This document shows, in pieces, positions 1 to 6,300 of a stretch of 7,191 nucleotides of DNA; within the stretch, counting starts at the first letter, position 1, and every line of letters starts with the position of its first letter. Both the position numbers and the translations under genes were made by a program. The DNA comes from GCA-002727735 sp036159515 (lineage in GTDB: Bacteria; Bacteroidota; Bacteroidia; Flavobacteriales_D; Parvicellaceae). The notes below the pieces were generated by a model that was not told the DNA's origin, did not search any database, and saw only the letters and a list, made by a program, of their open reading frames with translations. The DNA is taken from positions 1 through 7,191 of the forward strand of contig JAYYEV010000055.1 of the NCBI GenBank assembly GCA_036159515.1. Reading direction: 5' to 3'.

Positions 1-201
1 TAATGTTTCTAAAGAATCTGTCCCAGATGAACCACTAGAAAGTCCCCACGTTGCCACTGCAGCACCATTTACGCTCACAGTAACCGAGGCTCCATTCCAT
101 CCATCTCCCCAAGAATCTTGCATGTCAATTACATAATGACATTGTGAAAAAGACACAATGTACATCAATGCAAATGACAAAATGAGTAATGATTTTTTCA
201 T
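1..201 (-). CDS. Secreted protein with GDGWNG motif, N-terminal part only
   Basis: This is the first 67 residues of a gene running off the left edge. The start is ATG at 201-199. Residues 1-20 form a signal peptide: two lysines, a hydrophobic stretch (LLILSFALMYIV) and the SFSQ ending common in Bacteroidota. Cys21 follows, but FSQ-C is not a lipobox, so an ordinary type I signal is more likely than a lipoprotein. Mature residues 21-50 hold a CxYxIDMxDSWGDGWNGASVTV pattern. This short beta-rich module is known from many large extracellular proteins of marine Bacteroidota, often type IX secretion (T9SS) cargo with a C-terminal sorting domain. That C-terminus lies outside the window, so secretion by T9SS is inference. 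The actual activity cannot be told from this fragment. The gene is transcribed away from the SDR gene and has its own -7 box about 35 bp upstream of the start. Confidence 0.85.
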   Translation of the reverse strand, partial: MKKSLLILSFALMYIVSFSQCHYVIDMQDSWGDGWNGASVTVSVNGAAVATWGLSSGSSGTDSLETL

Positions 202-235
202 ATTTATGATTTAATTAATAATTGAATTGTTTACC

Positions 236-243
236 CAAATTTA
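236..243 (-). promoter_or_regulatory. Bacteroidota -7 promoter box (TAAATTTG) for the secreted-protein gene
   Basis: On the minus strand these bases read TAAATTTG, an exact match to TAnnTTTG, the -7 box used by the primary sigma factor of Bacteroidota. It would place the transcript start near 229 and give a leader of roughly 28 nt before the ATG at 201. I see no clear TTG at the usual -33 spacing, so the assignment rests on one element. The box sits inside an AT-only palindrome (237-248, AAATTTAAATTT), which may be chance in such AT-rich DNA. Confidence 0.4.
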
Positions 244-337
244 AATTTTTTAATGAATGTATCATTATGAATAGTAACTTTTTTTGATAATTAAAACAGG
301 TAAAATTAATGTATAAACTACAATAAGTGAGTTTAAA

Positions 338-364
338 TTGTGTCAATCATTTTTGCTATTTTCG
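338..364 (+). promoter_or_regulatory. Possible weak promoter for the SDR gene
   Basis: TTG at 338-340 is followed after 16 bp by TATTTTCG at 357-364, seven of eight positions matching TAnnTTTG. If used, transcription would start near 371, only a few bases before the ATG at 374, giving a nearly leaderless message. The spacing is slightly short and one base mismatches. The remainder of the 202-373 spacer shows no better plus-strand candidate. Confidence 0.2.
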
Positions 365-373
365 TTATGAATT

Positions 374-1171
374 ATGGATATGAATTTTGATTTTACAAGT
401 AGAAAAATATTGGTTGGTGGGGCCACTGACGGAATTGGATGGTCTAGTGCTAAATTGTTTGCAGCTAATGGAGCAGAGTTGATTCTATTAGGTAGGAATG
501 ACAAAAAACTAGAAAAAAGAGTGCAAGAATTATCGACTATTAGCTCAATAAAAACACATGTATTGAATGTTGATTATACAAAACCGGATGAGCTTGAGAA
601 TAGACTCACACAATTTTTAATTTCAAATAATTTAGATGTAGACATTGTGGTCAACAACACAGGCGGCCCTCCAGGTGGTAGATTAGATGCTGCATCCTCA
701 AGTGAGCTTATTAATGCTTTTAATATGCATTTGATTTCTTATCATAAAATACTTGGAGTTGTTTCTAAAGGGATGAAAGAGAGGTCTTTTGGAAGAATTA
801 TAAATGTGATTTCCACGTCTGTTAAACAGCCACTAAATGGTCTTGGAGTATCAAATACCATCCGTGGTTCTGTAGCTAATTGGGCAAAAACATTAAGTAA
901 TGAACTTGGGGAATTTAATATAACGGTTAATAATGTATTGCCAGGAGCTACCAATACCGGTCGTTTAAATGAAATCATTAGAAATAAAGCAAAAAAACAA
1001 GAAGTTGATGAGCAATTTGTGAAGGAAAGCATGGCATCAGAAGTTCCAATGAAAAGAATTGCAGAACCAGAAGAAGTGGCTTATGCTATTTTATTTCTAG
1101 CATCTGAATATGCCAGTTACATCAACGGTATAAATTTACCTGTGGATGGAGGGAGAACAAAATCTTTATAA
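374..1171 (+). CDS. SDR-fold oxidoreductase, 3-oxoacyl-ACP reductase-like, lacking Tyr-x3-Lys
   Basis: This 265-residue protein has the length and layout of a classical short-chain dehydrogenase/reductase. Residues 15-22 (GGATDGIG) form the dinucleotide-binding turn, with Gly in place of the usual first Thr. Arg41 after strand 2 suggests NADP(H). NNTGG at 94-98 corresponds to the NNAG motif, Asn117 to the tetrad Asn, and S147/T148 to the catalytic Ser. The Tyr-x3-Lys pair is absent: the aligned positions read S160-N-T-I-R164. The C-terminus (PEEVAYAILFLASE, then VDGGRTKSL) closely resembles the BKR-like SDR subgroup that is known to lack the canonical tetrad. Whether it is an enzyme with altered chemistry or a binding protein is open, and no substrate can be assigned. 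An in-frame TGA at 368-370 limits the start to ATG 374 or ATG 380. The stop lies 2 bp from the convergent response-regulator stop. Fold is sure; function is not. Confidence 0.93.
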   Translation: MDMNFDFTSRKILVGGATDGIGWSSAKLFAANGAELILLGRNDKKLEKRVQELSTISSIKTHVLNVDYTKPDELENRLTQFLISNNLDVDIVVNNTGGPPGGRLDAASSSELINAFNMHLISYHKILGVVSKGMKERSFGRIINVISTSVKQPLNGLGVSNTIRGSVANWAKTLSNELGEFNITVNNVLPGATNTGRLNEIIRNKAKKQEVDEQFVKESMASEVPMKRIAEPEEVAYAILFLASEYASYINGINLPVDGGRTKSL

Positions 1172-1173
1172 TT

Positions 1174-1863
1174 TTAAGTAAGAAGTTTGAACCCTCTTCC
1201 GTGAACATTGATAATCTTTACGGATGGATCTTCTTTTAAATATTTTCTGAGTTTAGCAATATATACATCCATACTTCTACCGTTGAAGTAATTATCATCA
1301 CCCCAAACTGCCTTCAATGCATGGTTTCTTTCTAGGATTTCATCTTGATTTTTACACAATAGTTTAAGAAGATCAGCCTCTTTTGTAGTCAAATGAACGG
1401 AGTTATCTCCTAATTTTAATAATTGCATTTTGGGATTAAACACAAACTTACCTATTTGCACATCATCATAGTAATTTTCATTTTTATTGGAAGTTCTTTT
1501 TAAAACAGCATTAATACGTGCAATGAGTTCTTCCATATTAAAAGGTTTTGTAATGTAATCATCTGCACCTATTTCAAATCCTTTTAATGTATCTTCCTTC
1601 ATAGACTTTGCAGTAAGAAATATGATGGGAACATTCTTGTCTATTCCTCTAATATCTTCACCTGTAGAAAAACCATCTTTAATCGGCATCATTACATCAA
1701 GTATAACAATATCAAAATGATCATTTACAAACGCTTGGTAACCAGATTCGCCATTGTTTTCCCATTGGCAATGGAATCCTTTAGCAGTCAAATAATCAGT
1801 TGTAATGCCTCCAAGGTTTTGATCATCTTCAATCAATAATATTTTAGTTTCTTCTTTTTTCAT
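1174..1863 (-). CDS. rprY: OmpR/PhoB-family response regulator, RprY-like
   Basis: This 229-residue DNA-binding response regulator is complete. Residues 6-122 are the receiver domain: acidic pocket E12-D13-D14, phospho-acceptor D56 in ILDVMMP, T84 in FLTAK and K106 in ITKPF, so every phosphotransfer residue is present. Residues about 134-228 form a winged-helix output domain with the LTTKEADLLKLL, ILERNHALKAVWGDDNYFNGRS and MDVYIAKLRKYL segments typical of the Bacteroidota RprY group, known from the Bacteroides fragilis RprX/RprY pair. The start ATG overlaps the kinase stop as ATGA, consistent with translational coupling and a shared pathway. It is last in the four-gene block and ends 2 bp from the convergent SDR gene. 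The family call is strong. The symbol is by similarity of pattern, and the regulon cannot be read from here. Confidence 0.95.
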   Translation of the reverse strand: MKKEETKILLIEDDQNLGGITTDYLTAKGFHCQWENNGESGYQAFVNDHFDIVILDVMMPIKDGFSTGEDIRGIDKNVPIIFLTAKSMKEDTLKGFEIGADDYITKPFNMEELIARINAVLKRTSNKNENYYDDVQIGKFVFNPKMQLLKLGDNSVHLTTKEADLLKLLCKNQDEILERNHALKAVWGDDNYFNGRSMDVYIAKLRKYLKEDPSVKIINVHGRGFKLLT

Positions 1864-3296
1864 GACTCAATAATTTTTGAGGATTTAAGATTTATTAAAA
1901 AGGTACTTCCGTTGCCTACTTTGCTTTCTACTTTTATTGTTCCCTGATGCAGTTCAATAATGGATTTAACATAGCTTAACCCCAAACCAAACCCCTTTAC
2001 ATTATGTATATTACCAGTTGGCACTCTGTATAATTTTTCAAATATCTTTTCTTGGTTACTCTTTGCAATTCCTATGCCATTATCTTTCATTCTAATTACA
2101 ATCCCCCCAATTACATCTCTTGTGGAGATTATTACATGAGGTGTTTCTTCTGTATATTTAAGAGAGTTATCCAATAAATTATAAATCACATTGGTTATAT
2201 GAAGTTTATCAGCTTCCACAATTTTATTTAATGCCATAAAGTCAGTATCAATACGACCATTTTGTTTTTCAAATGCAATTTCAATGGACTTAATGGCCTT
2301 GTTGATCATGTCCTCTAGATTGAAAACTTCTAATTTTATTTCCGGTGTTCCTTTGTCAGAAATGGTGTTTTCAAGTACGGTTTCTACTAGTTTTCCTAAT
2401 CTTTCATTCTCATGATTTATGGTATTTAAAAATTTATTTTCCATCTCCGTATTTAAATTGATGTTTTTGTCTTTTAAAGCTTCGCATGCCAACCCTATCG
2501 TTGCTATGGGTGTTTTAAGTTCATGCGTCATATTGTTAATAAAATCAGTTCTTATCTGAGTGGTTTTTTTCTGATTGTGTATGACTCTAATACTGTAAAT
2601 GAAGGTGCCAATTACGATGAAAATGAGTACTGTAGAAATGAGAATAACACTTGTAAAAGATTTGATGATGGATTTTTCAAAATCTAACACGTAAAGGGAA
2701 AATATTTTACTTTCATTGTAAATATCATCTTTTAAAAATTCATCAGAGAAAATGGTTGCATTCGCAATTAGTTCATTTTCTTTCTTTTTAAAATTAGAGA
2801 ATAATATGATTCCGTTTGTATCTGTAATGGAGTAAAAAAAGTCAAGCCTTAGTTCATGACTATTAAAGACTTGAGTTATGATTTCTATGATTTCGTCATT
2901 TTCTAATAACTGATCAAGATCAAAATTTAATCCTAAAGATAAATGTCTATTGATGATATCAACGATTCTCTTTCTTTTGCTCATAAAATTCTGATCTTCC
3001 ATTTCCCTGACCAGCCCTGTAATGCTGTCCATTAGAGATTCTTCACTGTATGGTGAGTTTTTGTATGCAGAAATGGGCTTGAAAGTGGGAAGGATTACAC
3101 TGGAGGATTTTTCTAAGATCTGCGATTCTATTTTTTCAATAATTTCTTGATTACATAGTTTAATCACATTTTGAACGTTTATTTTTTTTTCTTCAAAATT
3201 ATGAGTAGCCCAGTAGTACTGTATGATAATAAAGCCTAGTAATGATATTGAGCTAAGCAATATTATTGTCATTATGTAATTTTTTATTTCTTTCAA
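1860..3296 (-). CDS. rprX: Membrane sensor histidine kinase, RprX-like
   Basis: This 478-residue kinase is the partner of the regulator that overlaps its stop codon. It has two membrane segments, about residues 9-29 and 213-236. Between them lies a sensor region of about 180 residues, presumably periplasmic and resembling nothing I can name. There is no room for a HAMP domain: the second membrane helix runs within about 20 residues into the dimerisation helix, as in other RprX-type kinases. H258 in MTHELKTPI is the phospho-acceptor. The ATPase domain shows the N box (N373-LLDN377), G1 (DNGIGI, 405-410), an F-box region near 419 and G2 (GFGLGL, 435-440), so it looks active. The reading frame has no upstream ATG before the carboxylase stop. 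It either starts at TTG 3296, which gives lysines before the first helix, or at ATG 3272 (Met9). The stimulus is unknown. Confidence 0.94.
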   Translation of the reverse strand: MKEIKNYIMTIILLSSISLLGFIIIQYYWATHNFEEKKINVQNVIKLCNQEIIEKIESQILEKSSSVILPTFKPISAYKNSPYSEESLMDSITGLVREMEDQNFMSKRKRIVDIINRHLSLGLNFDLDQLLENDEIIEIITQVFNSHELRLDFFYSITDTNGIILFSNFKKKENELIANATIFSDEFLKDDIYNESKIFSLYVLDFEKSIIKSFTSVILISTVLIFIVIGTFIYSIRVIHNQKKTTQIRTDFINNMTHELKTPIATIGLACEALKDKNINLNTEMENKFLNTINHENERLGKLVETVLENTISDKGTPEIKLEVFNLEDMINKAIKSIEIAFEKQNGRIDTDFMALNKIVEADKLHITNVIYNLLDNSLKYTEETPHVIISTRDVIGGIVIRMKDNGIGIAKSNQEKIFEKLYRVPTGNIHNVKGFGLGLSYVKSIIELHQGTIKVESKVGNGSTFLINLKSSKIIES

Positions 3297-3311
3297 ATGA
3301 CAATTATAATT

Positions 3312-4853
3312 TTACAAGGGAATATTGCTGTGTTTCTTTTTGGGTAAATCCACTTTTTTATTTTCAGTCATTTTAAATGCCTTTATTAACTTTTCTCTTG
3401 TTTGGTGTGGGAAAATTACTTCATCAATATATCCTCTAGCAGCAGCGTTGTAAGGGTTGGCAAATAATTCAGCGTATTCTTTTTCCTTTTCTTCCCACTT
3501 TTTCTTAGGATTTTTTGCATTTGCAATTTCCTTCTTGAAAATAATTTCTGCTGCACCTTTGGCTCCCATAACAGCAATTTCAGCAGATGGCCAAGCGTAA
3601 TTCATGTCGGCCCCAATATGTTTAGAATTCATTACATCATAGGCACCTCCATATGCCTTACGAGTTATAACTGTTATTCTGGGAACTGTAGCTTCACTAA
3701 ATGCAAAAAGTAATTTGGCACCGTTACTAATTATGCCATTCCATTCCTGATCAGTTCCGGGTAGGAATCCAGGGACATCCTCAAGAACTAATAATGGGAT
3801 ATTAAAGGCATCACAAAATCGCACAAACCTGGCTCCTTTGACTGATGCATTTACATCTAAAACACCTGCCAACACTGCGGGCTGATTAGCTATAACTCCA
3901 ATGGAGCGACCCGCCAATCTTGCAAATCCTACTACTATATTTTCTGCATAGTCCTGCTGAACTTCAAAAAAGCTATCTTCATCAATAAGGCTTGAAATTA
4001 TTTCCTTAATATCATAGGGTTGATTAGGATTTTCAGGAATTATTTCGTCTAGTTCATATCTGTTCTCATTGCTAAACTCATACGATTTGTGATGTGCAGA
4101 TTCTTCACAGTTTTGAGGAATGTAATCCAGTATTTTTTTGATATGATTTAAAGTGTCTAATTCATTTTCGCAAGCAAAATGAGTTACACCAGATTTAGTC
4201 ATATGAGTTTCAGCACCACCAAGTTCTTCTGCAGTAACCTCCTCGTTTGTTACTGTTTTAACCACATTTGGACCCGTTACGAACATATAGGAAGTGTTCT
4301 TAGTCATGAAAATAAAATCGGTTAAGGCAGGTGAATATACTGCTCCACCAGCGCAAGGTCCTAATATGGCTGATAACTGAGGTACAACACCCGATGCTTT
4401 CGTGTTTCTGAAAAATATGTCTGCATATCCACCAAGTGAGACAACACCTTCTTGAATTCTAGCTCCCCCAGAATCATTTAGTCCGATTATGGGAGCCCCA
4501 TTTTTCATAGCTAAATCCATGATGTTGCAAATTTTTTGAGCATGTGCTTCTGCCAGTGAACCCCCAAGTACGGTAAAATCTTGTGAGTAAACGTAAACGA
4601 GTCTATTGTTTATAGTTCCGTAACCAGTAATTACACCGTCTCCTAAATATTTTGTTTTGTCCAGTCCAAAATTTGTTGATCTGTGTGTGACTAATCCTCC
4701 GATTTCTTCAAAACTGCTTTCATCTAGTAGAACCTCAATTCTTTCTCTAGCAGTAAGTTTCCCCTTTTTGTGTTGCGCTTCAATTCTTTTATCACCACCA
4801 CCTTCTTTTGAAGCATTTATTTTAGCCGAAAGATCTGTTAATTTATCGTTCAT
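3312..4853 (-). CDS. pccB: Acyl-CoA carboxylase beta (carboxyltransferase) subunit, probably propionyl-CoA
   Basis: The protein (513 residues, full length for PccB/MmdA-type subunits) transfers CO2 from carboxybiotin to an acyl-CoA, normally propionyl-CoA to methylmalonyl-CoA, in the cytoplasm. Two crotonase-like halves are visible. The N half carries the CoA site with DSGGARIQEG (127-136) and the oxyanion-hole segment GPCAGGAVYSPA (165-176). The C half carries DVPGFLPGTDQEW (359-371) and the second oxyanion segment RKAYGGAYDVM (398-408). Asp406 in GGAYDVM corresponds, as I recall, to the residue that favours propionyl- over acetyl-CoA in Streptomyces PccB. The tail DLPKKKHSNIPL is typical of the family. 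No biotin carboxylase or biotin carrier gene is in the window, so partners lie elsewhere. A decarboxylase or transcarboxylase role (mmdA-like) is an alternative. The start ATG is 2 bp past the peptidase stop. Confidence 0.94.
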   Translation of the reverse strand: MNDKLTDLSAKINASKEGGGDKRIEAQHKKGKLTARERIEVLLDESSFEEIGGLVTHRSTNFGLDKTKYLGDGVITGYGTINNRLVYVYSQDFTVLGGSLAEAHAQKICNIMDLAMKNGAPIIGLNDSGGARIQEGVVSLGGYADIFFRNTKASGVVPQLSAILGPCAGGAVYSPALTDFIFMTKNTSYMFVTGPNVVKTVTNEEVTAEELGGAETHMTKSGVTHFACENELDTLNHIKKILDYIPQNCEESAHHKSYEFSNENRYELDEIIPENPNQPYDIKEIISSLIDEDSFFEVQQDYAENIVVGFARLAGRSIGVIANQPAVLAGVLDVNASVKGARFVRFCDAFNIPLLVLEDVPGFLPGTDQEWNGIISNGAKLLFAFSEATVPRITVITRKAYGGAYDVMNSKHIGADMNYAWPSAEIAVMGAKGAAEIIFKKEIANAKNPKKKWEEKEKEYAELFANPYNAAARGYIDEVIFPHQTREKLIKAFKMTENKKVDLPKKKHSNIPL

Positions 4854-4855
4854 AT

Positions 4856-6145
4856 TTAATTCATTAAATCCTCAATTTCCTCTGCTTCAAGAGGTATGTT
4901 TTTCATCAGGTTAAACGGTTCTCCACTGGCTTGAACCACCACATCATCTTCTAGTCTAATGCCTAAGTTTTCTTCTGGAATATAAATACCAGGTTCTACA
5001 GTAAACACCATATCTTTTTCAATGGGATTAATCCATGACCCTAAATCATGGGTGTCTAGTCCAATGTAGTGTGAAGTTCCATGCATAAAGTATTTTTTGT
5101 ATGCTGGCCAATTTGGGTCTTGATTTTTTATATCATCTAATGAAATTAATTTTAGGTTGACCAATTGTTCTTCCATCAACTTACCAACCTGTTTGTGATA
5201 TTCATTCAATAGTGTTCCAGGAACTAAAAGTTTAGTAGCTTCTTTTTTCACATTTAAAACAGCATTATAAACTTCTTTTTGCCTTTTAGTAAAAGTTCCG
5301 TTTACCGGAACGCACCTAGTTAAATCGGATGAGTAATTAGCATATTCAGCTCCAAAGTCCATTAAAATCACATCACCATCTTTGCATTTTTTATTGTTTT
5401 CGATGTAATGAAGAACACATGCAGCATTTCCAGAACCTATTATTGGCGTGTAGGCAAAACCTTTTGATCGGTTATTTAAAAATTCATGCATTAGTTCGGC
5501 CTCTATTTCATACTCCATTACCCCGGGTTTGATGAAATTTAAAATTCTTCTGAATCCCTTCTCTGTAATATCGCATGCTTGTTGCATTAATGAAATTTCT
5601 ATGGGATCTTTTACAGACCTAATTTGATGCATTATGGGAGCGGATCTTTTAATGGTATGTTGTGGAAAATCTTTTTTAAATTTTTCTACAAATCGATCTT
5701 CTCTAGTCTGCATTACATTATTTGTCCTTAAGTGCTCATTAGAGTTTAAGTAAACTTGATTGCTTTCAATAACTAGTTGCCTAAGAATGGATTCGAATTG
5801 ATCTAACCAGTAAACAGTCTTGATTCCTGAAGTTTCAAATGCTTTTTCTTTTGTTAGCTTTTCACCCTCCCATACTGCAATTTGTTCATTGGTTTCTTTT
5901 AAAAACAGAATTTCTCGGTGAGATTCGTTGGTGCAGTCTGGAAAAATCACTAAAATGCTTTCTTCTTGATCTACACCGCAAAGGTGAAAAATATCACGAT
6001 GTTGTGTAAATGGGAGTGTACTGTCAGCTCCTGTATTGTATATGTCATTAGAATTAAAGACAGCAAGACTGTTCTTATCCAAGTGTTTGATAAACCGTTT
6101 CCGATTATTTATGAATAATTTTTTATCTATTTGGTGGTACTTCAT
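4856..6145 (-). CDS. pepP: Xaa-Pro aminopeptidase (aminopeptidase P, M24B)
   Basis: This 429-residue metallopeptidase removes an N-terminal residue preceding proline. It is slightly shorter than E. coli PepP (441). Residues 1 to about 150 form the aminopeptidase P N-terminal domain, recognisable by PFTQHRDIFHLCGVDQEES (45-63), equivalent to the FxYLTG region. Residues about 180-425 are the pita-bread catalytic domain. All five metal ligands are present: D263 (LMDFG), D274 (YSSDLTR), H359 (HGTSHYIGLDTHD), E384 (FTVEPGIYIP) and E399 (IRLEDDVVV). The accessory histidines H246, H355 and H366 are also there. There is no signal peptide, so it acts in the cytoplasm. It is the first gene of the four-gene block and is transcribed divergently from hemA. 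X-Pro dipeptidase (PepQ) is less likely because of the full N-terminal domain and the GTSHYIGLDTHD spacing, which fits PepP. Confidence 0.94.
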   Translation of the reverse strand: MKYHQIDKKLFINNRKRFIKHLDKNSLAVFNSNDIYNTGADSTLPFTQHRDIFHLCGVDQEESILVIFPDCTNESHREILFLKETNEQIAVWEGEKLTKEKAFETSGIKTVYWLDQFESILRQLVIESNQVYLNSNEHLRTNNVMQTREDRFVEKFKKDFPQHTIKRSAPIMHQIRSVKDPIEISLMQQACDITEKGFRRILNFIKPGVMEYEIEAELMHEFLNNRSKGFAYTPIIGSGNAACVLHYIENNKKCKDGDVILMDFGAEYANYSSDLTRCVPVNGTFTKRQKEVYNAVLNVKKEATKLLVPGTLLNEYHKQVGKLMEEQLVNLKLISLDDIKNQDPNWPAYKKYFMHGTSHYIGLDTHDLGSWINPIEKDMVFTVEPGIYIPEENLGIRLEDDVVVQASGEPFNLMKNIPLEAEEIEDLMN

Positions 6146-6169
6146 GATAATTTAAAAGGATAAAATTAA

Positions 6170-6197
6170 CATATTTACCATTAATGGAATTTTTCAA
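6170..6197 (-). promoter_or_regulatory. Candidate promoter of the peptidase-carboxylase-kinase-regulator unit
   Basis: On the minus strand TTG (6197-6195) is followed after 17 bp by TAAATATG (6177-6170), one mismatch from TAnnTTTG. Spacing suits the Bacteroidota primary sigma factor. The start of transcription would fall near 6163, leaving a leader of about 18 nt before ATG 6145. No Shine-Dalgarno sequence is visible in that leader, as is usual in this phylum. Confidence 0.4.
6178..6187. promoter_or_regulatory. 10-bp perfect palindrome CCATTAATGG beside the -7 box
   Basis: The sequence CCATTAATGG is its own reverse complement and sits in the promoter spacer immediately upstream of the proposed -7 box of the four-gene unit. 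A dimeric repressor bound here would block polymerase. Its position is suggestive, but a 10-bp palindrome can arise by chance and no second copy is seen in the window. Confidence 0.25.
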
Positions 6198-6247
6198 GAT
6201 GTTTATATGTTAAATCCATTTCATTTTTCAATAAACAACTGAAAGCA

Positions 6248-6275
6248 ATGACAATTACATGACAAATATTACATG
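6248..6275. repeat. Interleaved short direct repeats upstream of hemA
   Basis: Two heptamers ATGACAA (6248-6254 and 6259-6265, 11-bp period) interleave with two octamers ATTACATG (6254-6261 and 6268-6275, 14-bp period). The cluster ends 25 bp before the proposed hemA start, where a promoter or activator site would be expected. No TAnnTTTG match for hemA was found in the spacer. The 11-bp period is about one helical turn, so a tandem regulator site is possible; chance is also possible. Confidence 0.25.
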
Positions 6276-6300
6276 CTTTTAAGTGCATTTTTGTTTTGTA

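Larger units (their letters stand above)
1174..6145 (-). other. Probable four-gene transcription unit: peptidase, carboxylase beta, rprX-like, rprY-like
   Basis: Four minus-strand genes follow each other almost without gaps: 2 bp between the peptidase stop (4856) and carboxylase start (4853), 15 bp between the carboxylase stop (3312) and kinase TTG start (3296), and a 4-bp ATGA overlap (1860-1863) between kinase and regulator. No room exists for a terminator between them, and the only plausible upstream promoter seen is at 6170-6197. Co-transcription is inferred from spacing. An internal promoter inside the carboxylase gene, giving the regulators separate expression, cannot be excluded. Confidence 0.65.

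Noticed and set aside
136..150. Possible lipobox at Cys21 of the secreted protein
   Set aside because: The residues before Cys21 are F-S-Q, which do not fit the L-[AS]-[GA]-C pattern. SFSQ is a usual type I signal-peptide ending in this phylum.
237..248. Palindrome AAATTTAAATTT in the left spacer
   Set aside because: It is made only of A and T in a very AT-rich spacer and overlaps the -7 box, so chance is the simplest explanation.
742..1032. Open frame on the minus strand inside the SDR gene (96 residues)
   Set aside because: It lies wholly antisense to a clear SDR coding region, has no recognisable domain and no start context of its own.
1181..1200. Short inverted repeat GAAG...CTTC near the convergent stops
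   Set aside because: The stem is only 4 bp with a 10-nt loop and no U-run, and it lies inside the regulator coding sequence, so it is not a credible terminator.
4657..4914. Open frame on the plus strand across the carboxylase/peptidase junction (85 residues)
   Set aside because: It is antisense to the well-conserved carboxylase N-terminus. The Ser/Leu-rich translation is typical of a shadow frame.
6146..6300. Possible small RNA or riboswitch in the pepP-hemA spacer
   Set aside because: I found no extended stem-loop, no recognised aptamer pattern and no terminator. Only short promoter-like and repeat elements are visible.
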